Assembly (NCBI RefSeq): GCF_024437745.1
Contig: NZ_JANFNY010000060.1
Coordinates: forward strand, 1 to 33,065
From: Roseomonas sp. GC11
GTDB lineage: Bacteria; Pseudomonadota; Alphaproteobacteria; Acetobacterales; Acetobacteraceae
Reading direction: 5' to 3'
DNA: 33,065 nt
Shown here one piece after another: positions 21,454-28,775 of the stretch. The notes beneath the pieces were generated by a model. That model ran no database searches and was not told where the DNA came from. It saw only the letters and a list, made by a program, of their open reading frames with translations. How positions within the stretch are numbered: position 1 is the stretch's first letter; every line of letters begins with the position of its first letter. Both the position numbers and the translations under genes were made by a program.

Positions 21454-24027
21454 TCAGTTCTTCCCTGCCTCTGGCAGCAGTTGCTCGATCTGCCGGCTCC
21501 GGTTGATGGCGGAGCGCAGCGCCGGCACGCCACGCTCGCCCGGCACCTGCGGGTTGGCCGAGAGTTGCAGCAGCGCCGCGGCGCTGCTCTCGGGGGCGAG
21601 CAGCTCGCTCGGCACGCCCGGGCGCTGGCGCGCCAGGGCGGAGGCCGAGGCCAGCCGCGCCGTCGCCTCGGCGCGCGCCGTGGCGTCCAGTGCGGGGTCC
21701 CGCAGCAATTCGGCATAGGCGCTGGCGGCTTCCGGCCAGGCCTGGGCCTGGAAGAGCAGCCCGGCGCGCAGCATGCGGTCCGCCAGCTCGCGCAGGCCCG
21801 TCAGCTCCTGCGCGGCTTCGAGTGGCATGCCCATGCGCGAGAGGGCGCTGCTGGCCGCGCGCTTCACCGCGTCGCCGGGTGGCAGCTGGCGCAGCAGGGC
21901 GAGGGCGCGCTGCGGGTCGCCCTGGTTGGCGGCGGCCTCGGCGCGGGCCACCAGCAGGGCGCCGGCGGGCTGCTGCGCCGTGGTGGGGGCGAAGGCGCGC
22001 ACCGTCTCCAGCGCGGCATCGGCCAGGCCCTGCTCCAGCATCAGCCGGGCCGCGCCCTGGCGGATATCATCGCCCCGCTCGCCGGGGGTGGCATAGCCCT
22101 CATACTGCCAGTAGAGCGCCAGGCGCTCCCCCGGCGGGGGCAGGGAGAGGCCCTTGGCATCGACCAGCAGCAGGCGCAGCGCCTGCGCCGCCAGCCGCGC
22201 GCCACGGCTCTCGGTGCTCGGGCGCTGGCCGGTCTGGCTGGCCTGGCTGGCGGTATCGGCCACGGCCAGGGCCTTGGTCAGCTCGCCACGTTCCAGCAGG
22301 CGCTGGCCATAGAGCATGGCCGCCTCCTCGCCGAGCGGGTCCTGGCGGTAGGTGCGGCTGAAATCCATCAGCGCCAGTTCGGCGCGCTGGCCCTCGGCGC
22401 CGGGGCGGGTCAGGTTGAGCGCGGCCAGCCGGACCTGCGCCTGCAGGGCGGGCAGGGTGCGCCCGGCCGTGGCGGCGCGCTCCAGATGCATCACCTCATC
22501 GGCGCGGTTGCCCTCCAGCCGCGCCAGCCGCGCCAGCAGCCAGCTGCGCAGGATCTGCTGGTCCGGCCGCAGGTCGCTCGCGGTGCGGATGGGGGCGACG
22601 AGGGTGCGCAGCGTTTCCGCATCCTCCTCCACCGCCTCGGCCATGACGCCGATGAAGGCCATGCGCATGTTCAGTGGCACGTCGCGCAGCGTGGCGCGGA
22701 TCTGCGGCGCGAGGCGGGAGAGGGTGGTGGGATCCGCCTCCACCGCCGAGGCGAGGCCGCGCCAGAGGGAGAGGTCGGGGCGGGTGCAATCCGGCATCTC
22801 GGCCAGCAGGGGCGAGGTGGGCTCGATCTTCTGCCGCGCCAGCAGCCGGGCGACATCGCGCGCGCGCTGCAGGCGCAGCAGCACGGCGGGCGGCGGTGCC
22901 TCAACCAGTGGCACGGAGAGCACGTCGAGCGCCTCCCGCGTCAGCTCATGGGCGGCATAGAACTCGGCCAGGGCGGCCATTTCGGCGCTGCCCTGGTCGG
23001 AGAGGGCGAGGGCGGCGCGGCGGCGCGCCACCTCCTCGGTGAAGCTCTGCTCGCCCGCCCAGTTGTTGAGGGTGAAGGGCGGGCCCATGCAGGGCGGCTT
23101 CTGCGGCGCGCTGGCGGGGGTCGCGAAGCGCGGGTTCGGCACCGGCGCGCCATTGCCATTGCCCGCGCCATTGGCCGCCGGGGCGGGGGTGGGGGCGGGC
23201 GCCGGGGCGCCGTTCAGTAGGGCGAGGCGGCTCAGCATGGCCTCGCGCAGCTCGGCGAGGTCGTCGCGCGGGGGCGTGGCGGCGTTGCGCCCGCCGGCGG
23301 GGGCGGGGGGCGCGGGCGGCGGAGCCTGGCGCAGCAGGGTGCTGGCCTGCTCCTGGCTCATCAGCCCGAGGCGGACGGCATCGTCCAGCAGCTTGCGCCG
23401 GGCCTCGGTGATCTGCGCCGCATTGCCGGCGGGGGCGGCGTTGCGGGCCGCCGGGGCCGGTGGGGGCGCGGGGCTGGCGGCACGGCCGGCCGGCGGCGTG
23501 TTCTGCTGGTTCTGATTCGGGTTCTGGGCGGGCGGCGGCGCGCCGGGGGCGCGCTTGAGGTCGATGAAGATCGCCCCGCCGCTGCTGCCGGCCTCGGCCG
23601 TGCAATCGCAATTGGTGCGCAGGAGAAGGACGGTGTCCTCCCCCTCCTGGCGCATCTCGGCGCCGTTCAGCTCGGTGAGGCGGCGCAGGCCGGACAGGTC
23701 CATCCGGTAGGCGCCGCGCAGCCGCACCTCATAGTCGTTGCCGACGCGGCGCAGCGTATAGGGCGGGATCGCGCCCCCCAGGTTGAGCGCCACCCGCCCG
23801 CGATCGGGGTGCTGCCCGCTGCGCACGCGCACCGGCTCCGCCGTGGCGGCGGTGGCCGGCATGGGGGCCGGCGCGGTGGCCGTCGCATCGGTGGCCGCAT
23901 TGGCGGCGGCAGCCGGGGGGGCCGGCTGCTGCGCTGCGGCGGGGGGCAGGCTGGCCAGGGCCAGCAGAGCCAGCGGCGGCAGCACCAGCCCCGTATGACG
24001 CAGGGCGCGGCGCAGGGTGGGGCGCAT
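21454..24027 (-). CDS. Large secreted helical-repeat protein of unknown function in flagellar operon
   Basis: The 857-residue protein has a signal peptide (about 1-33). A beta-rich AMIN-like segment follows (about 65-160): VRVRSGQHPDRGRVALNL, LRRVGNDYEVRLRGAYRMDL and GGAIFIDLKR. After that come a long Ala/Pro/Asn-rich linker (about 160-325) and an all-helical C-terminal half with degenerate TPR-like repeats (for example LADAALETVRAFAPTTAQQPAGALLVARAEAA). It lies between motA and flgF with gaps of 6 and 1 bp. I do not recognise a named family. A periplasmic scaffold for the motor or stator, or for a peptidoglycan contact, would fit position and fold but is unproven. Confidence 0.75.
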   Translation of the reverse strand: MRPTLRRALRHTGLVLPPLALLALASLPPAAAQQPAPPAAAANAATDATATAPAPMPATAATAEPVRVRSGQHPDRGRVALNLGGAIPPYTLRRVGNDYEVRLRGAYRMDLSGLRRLTELNGAEMRQEGEDTVLLLRTNCDCTAEAGSSGGAIFIDLKRAPGAPPPAQNPNQNQQNTPPAGRAASPAPPPAPAARNAAPAGNAAQITEARRKLLDDAVRLGLMSQEQASTLLRQAPPPAPPAPAGGRNAATPPRDDLAELREAMLSRLALLNGAPAPAPTPAPAANGAGNGNGAPVPNPRFATPASAPQKPPCMGPPFTLNNWAGEQSFTEEVARRRAALALSDQGSAEMAALAEFYAAHELTREALDVLSVPLVEAPPPAVLLRLQRARDVARLLARQKIEPTSPLLAEMPDCTRPDLSLWRGLASAVEADPTTLSRLAPQIRATLRDVPLNMRMAFIGVMAEAVEEDAETLRTLVAPIRTASDLRPDQQILRSWLLARLARLEGNRADEVMHLERAATAGRTLPALQAQVRLAALNLTRPGAEGQRAELALMDFSRTYRQDPLGEEAAMLYGQRLLERGELTKALAVADTASQASQTGQRPSTESRGARLAAQALRLLLVDAKGLSLPPPGERLALYWQYEGYATPGERGDDIRQGAARLMLEQGLADAALETVRAFAPTTAQQPAGALLVARAEAAANQGDPQRALALLRQLPPGDAVKRAASSALSRMGMPLEAAQELTGLRELADRMLRAGLLFQAQAWPEAASAYAELLRDPALDATARAEATARLASASALARQRPGVPSELLAPESSAAALLQLSANPQVPGERGVPALRSAINRSRQIEQLLPEAGKN

Positions 24028-24033
24028 CCGCGC

Positions 24034-24930
24034 TTACTCCCCGCCGCCCTCGGAGCCGTCGGTCTTCATCCGCCCGGCCTCCCGCAGCTGTTCTTCCATC
24101 TGGTCGAAGCTCGGCTGCAGCTTGGAGGGGACGGATTGCCGCCCGACCTCGACGCAGATCTGCGGCGAGAGGTTTTCCAGATAGCTGGTGATCACCGCGC
24201 GGGTGACGTCCAGCATCTTCCGCTCCTCCTCGAGGATCATCTTGAGGCGGCCGGCGATCGGCCCCACCAGGCCGTAGGAGAGGAAGACGCCGAGGAAGGT
24301 GCCCACCAGCGCCGAGCCGATCATGCGGCCCAGCACTTCCGGGCTCTCGCTGATCGCGCCCATCGCCTTGATCACGCCGAGCACGGCGGCGACGATGCCG
24401 AGCGCCGGGAAGGCGTCCGCCATCGTCTGGATCGACTTGGCCGGCTTGATGTTCTCGTGGTGGCGTTTCTCGATGGTGGTTTCCATCATCTCGCCGACCC
24501 GGTGCGGGTCCTTGTTGTTCAGCGTGATGGTGCGCAGCGTGTCGCAGATCAGGTTGCGCAGCGCCGCGTCCTTCGTCAGCCGCCCGTAGCGGTTGAAGAT
24601 CGGCGAGCTTTCCGGCTTCTCGATATGCTTCTCGAGCTTGGCCGCGCCCTCCTTCTGGTGCGTGCGCAGCAGCAGGTAGAGCAGGCACAGAAGGTCGCTG
24701 AAATCCTTGCGGTTCCAGCTGGAGCCTTTGAAGGCCTTGCCAAAGCCCTTCAGCGTCTTGCCGACAAGGGCCGCATCACCGCCGATCAGCAGCGTCATGA
24801 AGCCGCTGCCGCCGATGATCATCATTTCCGGCCCGACGGCGTGGAGGATCACGCCCATCTTGCCGCCTGCGATCAGGTAGCCGCCGAAGACGGCGACGAA
24901 CACTCCAAGGATTCCGGCGATCTGGATCAT
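24034..24930 (-). CDS. motA: Flagellar motor stator protein MotA
   Basis: MotA forms the proton-conducting stator with MotB and drives FliG. The 298-residue product has four hydrophobic segments, with family motifs GGYLIAGGKMGVILHA, the cytoplasmic loop LRTHQKEGAAKLEKHIEKPE, DAFPALGIVAAVLGVIKAMG (the conserved Pro of TM3) and SYGLVGPIAGRL (the TM4 Pro). TM3/TM4 pore residues are present, so it should function. No motB follows; the partner must be encoded elsewhere. It is the first gene of the motA-to-flgH unit, with a divergent transglycosylase gene on the other strand. Confidence 0.95.
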   Translation of the reverse strand: MIQIAGILGVFVAVFGGYLIAGGKMGVILHAVGPEMMIIGGSGFMTLLIGGDAALVGKTLKGFGKAFKGSSWNRKDFSDLLCLLYLLLRTHQKEGAAKLEKHIEKPESSPIFNRYGRLTKDAALRNLICDTLRTITLNNKDPHRVGEMMETTIEKRHHENIKPAKSIQTMADAFPALGIVAAVLGVIKAMGAISESPEVLGRMIGSALVGTFLGVFLSYGLVGPIAGRLKMILEEERKMLDVTRAVITSYLENLSPQICVEVGRQSVPSKLQPSFDQMEEQLREAGRMKTDGSEGGGE

Positions 24931-25055
24931 CGAATGGGACGGCCCCGCATGTTGCGACGGTCGGGCCAGAATCTGGCCGGCGCAACGCTCTTATCATTTC
25001 GCATCTTTCCATGCTATGAGCATTTTTCGCATCAGCGCCACAGAAAGGAACGCCC
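24931..25055. promoter_or_regulatory. Divergent promoter region motA / transglycosylase
   Basis: This 125-bp gap becomes AT-rich from about 24990. It contains a perfect GC dyad GGCCAGA-A-TCTGGCC (24964-24978), two direct copies of the AT-rich motif (CATTTCGCATC at 24995-25005 and CATTTTTCGCATC at 25021-25033), and a small dyad ATGCT-ATG-AGCAT (25011-25023) between them. Promoters for motA and the transglycosylase must lie here; no canonical box was identified. Confidence 0.6.
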
Positions 25056-26171
25056 ATGCCCCTTCCCACCGGCATCGCCCAGGCCCTGGACAAGGTCACG
25101 CAGGGCAGCGCCTCCGCCGCCACCCCGCGCACCGAGGCGCTGGGCCGCTACAAGGTCGATGCGCAGGTCGCGGGCGCGCTGCGCAGCGCCGCCAAGGCCA
25201 CCGGCCTCGGCTTCGAGGTGCTGGCCGCCAAGGCGGCGATGGAAAGCGGCTTCCGCAGCGATGCCCAGGCCAGCACCTCCTCCGCCCGCGGCCTGTTCCA
25301 GTTCATCGACCAGACCTGGCTCGGCGTCGTGCAGGAGCATGGCGCGGCGCATGGGCTGACGCAGGAGGCCGCCGCGATTGTCCGCGATGGCAGCCGCCTG
25401 ACCGTCTCCGACCCCGCGATGCGCTCCCGCATCCTCGCCCTGCGCGACGATCCGGAGATTTCCGCCAGGCTCGGCGCCGAGCACCTGAAGGACCTCTCCG
25501 AGGCGCTGCGCGCCCCGCTTGGCGGCCGCGCGCCCGATGCGACGGAGCTTTATCTCGGCCACTTCCTCGGCCTGCGCGGGGCGACGGAGTTCCTGCGCGC
25601 CTCGGTCAACGACCCGGGCCGCGCGGCGAGCGACATCCTGCCCGATGCGGCGCGCGCCAACCCCTCCATCTTCCGCGGGGCCGATGGCGCGCCGCTCTCG
25701 GTGCAGCAGGTGATCGACAAGCTGCGCGGGCGGATCAGCCAGGTCTATTCCCAGCTCGGCCTCGCCGCGCCGGCCGGCCCGGTGGACTTCAAGCCAACGG
25801 CCCAGGCCCCGAAGGCCGGCACCGCCGTGGCGAGCGAGGAGCCGCGCTGGTGGGGCAGCGGCAGCCCCGCGCGGATTTCGCATCCGCAGGAACAGAGCAT
25901 GGTCTCCACCCTGGTGGAGGTGTTCAACCGCATGACCCGCGCCGCCGCCGCCCGTGGCCGCGACGAGGACAGTGCCTCCCTCCCCGGCACGGTGCTGAGC
26001 GCGCTGCGCGAGCAGTCCAGCGCCACCACCACCAGCGCCGCCACAGCCCCCGCCCTCCCCGCTGCCGCTGACGACATCCTGATTGAGGCGCAGGCGGCGG
26101 CGCAGGCTGCGGCCCTGGCGGCGAGCGCGGCCGAGGCGCGGCGCGCCTATACCTCCAGCACTCCGCTCTGA
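25056..26171 (+). CDS. Lytic transglycosylase (SLT-type), flagellum-associated
   Basis: The 371-residue protein has a lysozyme-like SLT domain in its first ~200 residues: VLAAKAAMESGFRSDAQA with catalytic Glu at E63, SSARGLFQFIDQTW (GLFQF 79-83) and ELYLGHFLGLRGATEFL. It cleaves peptidoglycan strands. No signal peptide is visible, so it may be exported by the flagellar type III system, like rod-associated transglycosylases; no FlgJ-like rod-chaperone domain is recognised. The tail after ~residue 240 is Ala-rich and disordered. Divergent from motA and near rod genes, it probably clears a path for the rod, similar in role to SltF. Confidence 0.82.
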   Translation: MPLPTGIAQALDKVTQGSASAATPRTEALGRYKVDAQVAGALRSAAKATGLGFEVLAAKAAMESGFRSDAQASTSSARGLFQFIDQTWLGVVQEHGAAHGLTQEAAAIVRDGSRLTVSDPAMRSRILALRDDPEISARLGAEHLKDLSEALRAPLGGRAPDATELYLGHFLGLRGATEFLRASVNDPGRAASDILPDAARANPSIFRGADGAPLSVQQVIDKLRGRISQVYSQLGLAAPAGPVDFKPTAQAPKAGTAVASEEPRWWGSGSPARISHPQEQSMVSTLVEVFNRMTRAAAARGRDEDSASLPGTVLSALREQSSATTTSAATAPALPAAADDILIEAQAAAQAAALAASAAEARRAYTSSTPL

Positions 26172-26182
26172 CCCTGAACGGC

Positions 26183-26214
26183 GGCGGCCCGCCTCATCCC
26201 TGAGGCGGGCCGCC
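26183..26214 (+). terminator. Strong terminator hairpin after the transglycosylase gene
   Basis: GGCGGCCCGCCTCA and TGAGGCGGGCCGCC form a perfect 14-bp stem with a TCCC loop, 11 bp after the stop. The sequence then turns AT-rich (AAAAGTTTTTTGG from 26222), so termination in the plus direction is likely. Confidence 0.7.
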
Positions 26215-26233
26215 AGCCGGCAAAAGTTTTTTG

Positions 26234-26255
26234 GTTCTTTTTTTCAAAAAAGAAC
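26234..26255. terminator. AT-rich inverted repeat GTTCTTTTTT...AAAAAAGAAC
   Basis: Ten-base arms GTTCTTTTTT and AAAAAAGAAC enclose a two-base loop. The minus-strand gene at 26244-26552 has its stop codon inside this structure. It could act as a bidirectional terminator or be a dispersed intergenic repeat. Confidence 0.5.
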
Positions 26256-26552
26256 GCTTTCCCGGGCGATGGCGCCGCCCCGCTCCGGCGCCGCGCGCCG
26301 GTCATTCTCGCGCCGGACGTCGCTGCCATGCCGGTGCCCGGCGACGTAGCAGTGGCGCAGCGCGAGCAGCAGCAGGCGTGGCGGCTTGCCGGCGAGGGGC
26401 AGGGGGCGCAGCAGCTCGGCTTCCGGCCAGTCTGGCACATCCTCGATCCCTTCCAGGCCATCGCGCCGCCCGAGGGCCGCGGCGCGGTCGAGCAGGGCGG
26501 CGGCGTGGGCCTCCCAATCGGGCGGCGGGGCGCTGGGGGTGGCGGTCAGCAT
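26244..26552 (-). CDS. Small hypothetical protein in flagellar region
   Basis: I do not recognise this 102-residue protein. It contains a helical N-terminal part (DWEAHAAALLDRAAALGRR), an acidic IEDVPDWPEAELLRPLPLAG segment, LLLLALRHCYVAGHRHGSDV, and a charged tail. ATG at 26552 has a GGAGAG site. The stop lies inside the AT-rich hairpin at 26234-26255, so the last codons are read from that element; the end may have drifted. It follows the other unknown minus-strand gene by 54 bp, with a palindrome between them. Confidence 0.5.
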   Translation of the reverse strand: MLTATPSAPPPDWEAHAAALLDRAAALGRRDGLEGIEDVPDWPEAELLRPLPLAGKPPRLLLLALRHCYVAGHRHGSDVRRENDRRAAPERGGAIARESVLF

Positions 26553-26592
26553 GGCGGCTCTCCGGTGCGGGCGGGTGAGCAATCTTCTGTTT

Positions 26593-26604
26593 TTCGCATG
26601 CGAA
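26593..26604. promoter_or_regulatory. Perfect palindrome TTCGCATGCGAA
   Basis: A perfect 12-bp palindrome preceded by TTT (TTTTTCGCATGCGAA) lies just downstream of the stop of the 26607 gene and 41 bp upstream of the 26552 start. It contains the TTTTTCGCAT core seen at other flagellar-region promoters and may be an operator for the 102-residue gene. Confidence 0.5.
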
Positions 26605-26606
26605 GT

Positions 26607-27164
26607 TCAAGTGCCATCTTCACTGCGAACCGGCCCTGGCGGGCCTTCCCAATGGCGCACGCGGTGGGCGAAGGCATGCAGCGGCAGGTCCAGCAGCGCA
26701 TCCCCCATCGCATTTCCCATGGCATTCCCCAGGGCGATGCGCAGCGCGGCCGGGCGGCCCTGGTGCAGGGTGCCGACCACCTGGCCCTCCTGCCCGTCCA
26801 GCAGCGTCAGCCGGGCGCCGAGGAAGCCGAAGCGCACCACCCGCGCCTCCAGCGGCGGCAGGGCGAGCAGGCGGCGGATGCAGCCCGGCAGGTTCACCGT
26901 CACCGCCGGCGCGGCGAGGGGGTGGCCCAGCGTGGCCGGCAGCGCCCCGGCCGGCACATAGGCGAGGCTCAGCGTCATGCGCGGCGGCGGCTGGCACTGG
27001 GCGGCGAGCTGCTCCGGCAGGCCGAGATAATCCACCCGCCCGCCCTGCCGCACCGCCGGCAGGCGGCGCAGCATGGCCAGCGGCAGGGCCACCCAGGCCC
27101 CGGCTTCCGGCAGGGCGGGGTCGGTCAGCACCGGCAGGGGGGAGGGCGGGGCGGGGTCGCGCAT
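26607..27164 (-). CDS. Hypothetical protein in flagellar region
   Basis: This 185-residue protein has no family I can name. It appears soluble and mixed alpha/beta, with WVALPLAMLRRLPAVRQGGRVDYLG, LSLAYVPAGALPATLGHP, and LPPLEARVVRFGFLGARLTLLDGQEGQVVGTL, and a short internal repeat GNAMGNAMGDA. Codon use is like that of its neighbours. No ribosome site is obvious before the ATG at 27164, so it might start further in or be leaderless. It diverges from the membrane protein at 27280 across a region with two AT-rich motif copies. Confidence 0.55.
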   Translation of the reverse strand: MRDPAPPSPLPVLTDPALPEAGAWVALPLAMLRRLPAVRQGGRVDYLGLPEQLAAQCQPPPRMTLSLAYVPAGALPATLGHPLAAPAVTVNLPGCIRRLLALPPLEARVVRFGFLGARLTLLDGQEGQVVGTLHQGRPAALRIALGNAMGNAMGDALLDLPLHAFAHRVRHWEGPPGPVRSEDGT

Positions 27165-27279
27165 TTGTGAAATTTCGCATGAAATGCGGAGGGTGCGGAA
27201 CGGCCCTCGGGGGCTTTTTTGCGAAAAATAATGGAATGAAATCGCAGACTGGCAACAACCCTGCTGGTGGAGAAACCCG
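27165..27279. promoter_or_regulatory. Divergent promoter region with two TTTCGC-type dyads
   Basis: In these 115 bp, GAAATTTCGCATGAAATGCG (27169-27188) and TTTTTGCGAAAAA (27216-27228, arms of five around GCG) stand out from the GC-rich background. They share the GCGAAA/TTTCGC core with the sites near 11727, 24995 and 31424. They lie about 5 bp and 52 bp from the two start codons, close enough to control both genes. Confidence 0.55.
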
Positions 27280-27948
27280 ATGCCCTCCGCGCCCTGGCGC
27301 CGCCATGCCCTGCTTCAGACCGCCGGCGTGATCGGCCTCGCCGGGGCCGCCCTGGGGGCTGGCCTGATGGAAGGGCTGACCCCGCCGCTCGACTGGGCCA
27401 TGGCCGGGGGCCTGGCCCTGGCCGCCGGTGCCGCCGCCTGGATGGCCTGGCGCGGCCGCCCCGGCCGCCTGGGCCTCGGCGATCTGCGGCTGGAGCTGAA
27501 CCGGCCGATGGACATGGCCCCCACCATGGATGGCGTGCTGCGCTTCGCCACCACCGCGCCCATGAGCTGGTGCGCCCGCCGGGGGGAATGGTGCCTGGGC
27601 CTGCTCCGCAGCGGGCCGGAGGACCTGCCCTGGCGCATGGAACTGCGCCGCGCCGACCTGCCGGAGGAATCCGTCCCCCTGGCGCAGGCCGCCACGCTGG
27701 ATGCGGTGCTGAACCTCTCCCGCCGCCTCTTCGCGCAGCAGGGGCTGGTGCGCTCGGGCGATAGCAGCCTGCGCGAGGCGGCCGAGCTGCTGGAATGCGA
27801 TATGGAGTTCCCCCTGCCCACGGCGCGCAGCCGCATGACGGCGCTGGCCGAGGGGGGGTATGCGCTGCAGGATCAGGATGGGTTCCACCCGATCTCGGCG
27901 CAGCTGGCGGACCGGCTGCTGGCGCAGTGCACGACGGTGCGCGGCTGA
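27280..27948 (+). CDS. Hypothetical membrane-anchored protein in flagellar region
   Basis: The 222-residue protein begins with two hydrophobic segments (about 12-32 and 38-58), then a soluble domain with LGLGDLRLELNRPMDMAPTMDGVLRF, APMSWCARRGEWCLGLLRSG (two cysteines) and LPWRMELRRADLPEES, and a helical C-terminus. I do not recognise the family. GGTGGAG precedes the start. Its position between flagellar operons and its shared upstream motif suggest a motility-related role, but nothing in the sequence names it. Confidence 0.6.
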   Translation: MPSAPWRRHALLQTAGVIGLAGAALGAGLMEGLTPPLDWAMAGGLALAAGAAAWMAWRGRPGRLGLGDLRLELNRPMDMAPTMDGVLRFATTAPMSWCARRGEWCLGLLRSGPEDLPWRMELRRADLPEESVPLAQAATLDAVLNLSRRLFAQQGLVRSGDSSLREAAELLECDMEFPLPTARSRMTALAEGGYALQDQDGFHPISAQLADRLLAQCTTVRG

Positions 27949-27957
27949 CACGCGCGG

Positions 27958-28076
27958 CCAGGGAAGGCGCCGCCTTCCCTGGACCCTTCCGCCGGGGTGG
28001 CAGGGCCACCCCCGGTTGTTCTGGGGACCCCGCCTTCAGGCAAGACAAAGACGGCGCCCCCACGGGGCGCCGTTTT
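27958..28076. terminator. Cluster of three hairpins ending in a T-tailed terminator
   Basis: Stem 1 is CCAGGGAAGGCG/CGCCTTCCCTGG (27958-27982). Stem 2 is CCGGGGTGGC/GCCACCCCCGG (27992-28015). Stem 3 is ACGGCGCCCC/GGGGCGCCGT with a CAC loop (28051-28073) followed by TTT. Stem 3 is a good intrinsic terminator for the 27280 gene and lies immediately after the convergent motE stop at 28076, so it may serve both strands. The chain resembles the 7201-7530 region. Confidence 0.65.
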
Positions 28077-28759
28077 CAGTTGGTGGGGCGGAAGGCCTCG
28101 CGCCGGCCGGCGATTTCCTGCGTCACCGCCAGCGCGGCGGGCGGTTCCATCTGGGCCAGGATCGGGCCGGCCTGCCGGTCGGGGATCTTCAGCAGGATCA
28201 CCGCGGCGCGCGGCGCTTCCAGCCGCTCCAGCACCTTCGCCGCCTGCTGCGGGCGCATGTTGACGTAGAGCGAGACCAGCGCGTCGATATCGGACTCCGC
28301 GGCGGTGCTCTCCCTGACCACCAGCTTCTCCACCTCGTCCCGCAGGCGGGCGAGTTCGGCGAGCTGGCTGCGCGCCATGGTCTCGGCGGCCTGCAGGCGC
28401 GCCTCGCGCACCTCCAGCGCGCGCTCGCGGCGCTCGATCTCGGCCTGGCGGCGCGTCACCTCGGCCAGCAGGCGGCCCTCGCCCGGGCGGTCATCGCCCA
28501 GCGGGTTGGTGCGCACGGGCGCGGCCAGGGTGGCGGAGACCTGCGGCGTCACCACCACGCCCTCCCGCAGGGCCAGGGCGGGGGGTGCCGGCGGCGGGCG
28601 CAGCGGCTGCTGCGCCAGGGCCTGCGCGCTCTCCCACACCCCGCTGACGCGGCCCGGCAGCAGGGCCGCCAGGGCGAGGGCCATCAGCGGCAAGCCAAGC
28701 CGGGGGCCGAACAGGCTGCGCCGCGGTGCGGCGGCGACCAGGGGGGACGGCTGGGTCAT
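28076..28759 (-). CDS. motE: MotE-like flagellar protein (MgtE-N/FliG-like domain)
   Basis: The 227-residue product has one N-terminal transmembrane segment (about 17-36), a basic/acidic coiled coil (about 95-145, with QAEIERRERALEVREARLQAAE), and a C-terminal domain with LYVNMRPQQAAKVLERLEAPRAAVILLKIPDRQAGPILAQMEPPAALAVT. That last pattern is the MgtE-N/FliG-like motif of MotE, a periplasmic motor accessory in rhizobia that helps fold or stabilise the MotC stator partner. ATG at 28759 has a GGAAGA site. It ends the fliL-fliM unit, 16 bp after the preceding gene. Confidence 0.82.
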   Translation of the reverse strand: MTQPSPLVAAAPRRSLFGPRLGLPLMALALAALLPGRVSGVWESAQALAQQPLRPPPAPPALALREGVVVTPQVSATLAAPVRTNPLGDDRPGEGRLLAEVTRRQAEIERRERALEVREARLQAAETMARSQLAELARLRDEVEKLVVRESTAAESDIDALVSLYVNMRPQQAAKVLERLEAPRAAVILLKIPDRQAGPILAQMEPPAALAVTQEIAGRREAFRPTN

Positions 28760-28775
28760 GGTGTTCTTCCAGGTC

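Noticed and set aside
27250-27265. Sigma-54-like TGGCAACAACCCTGCT with GG-N10-GC spacing
   Set aside because: The transcript would start about 3 bp before the ATG at 27280 and would lose the GGTGGAG ribosome site, so it is unlikely to be the promoter of that gene.
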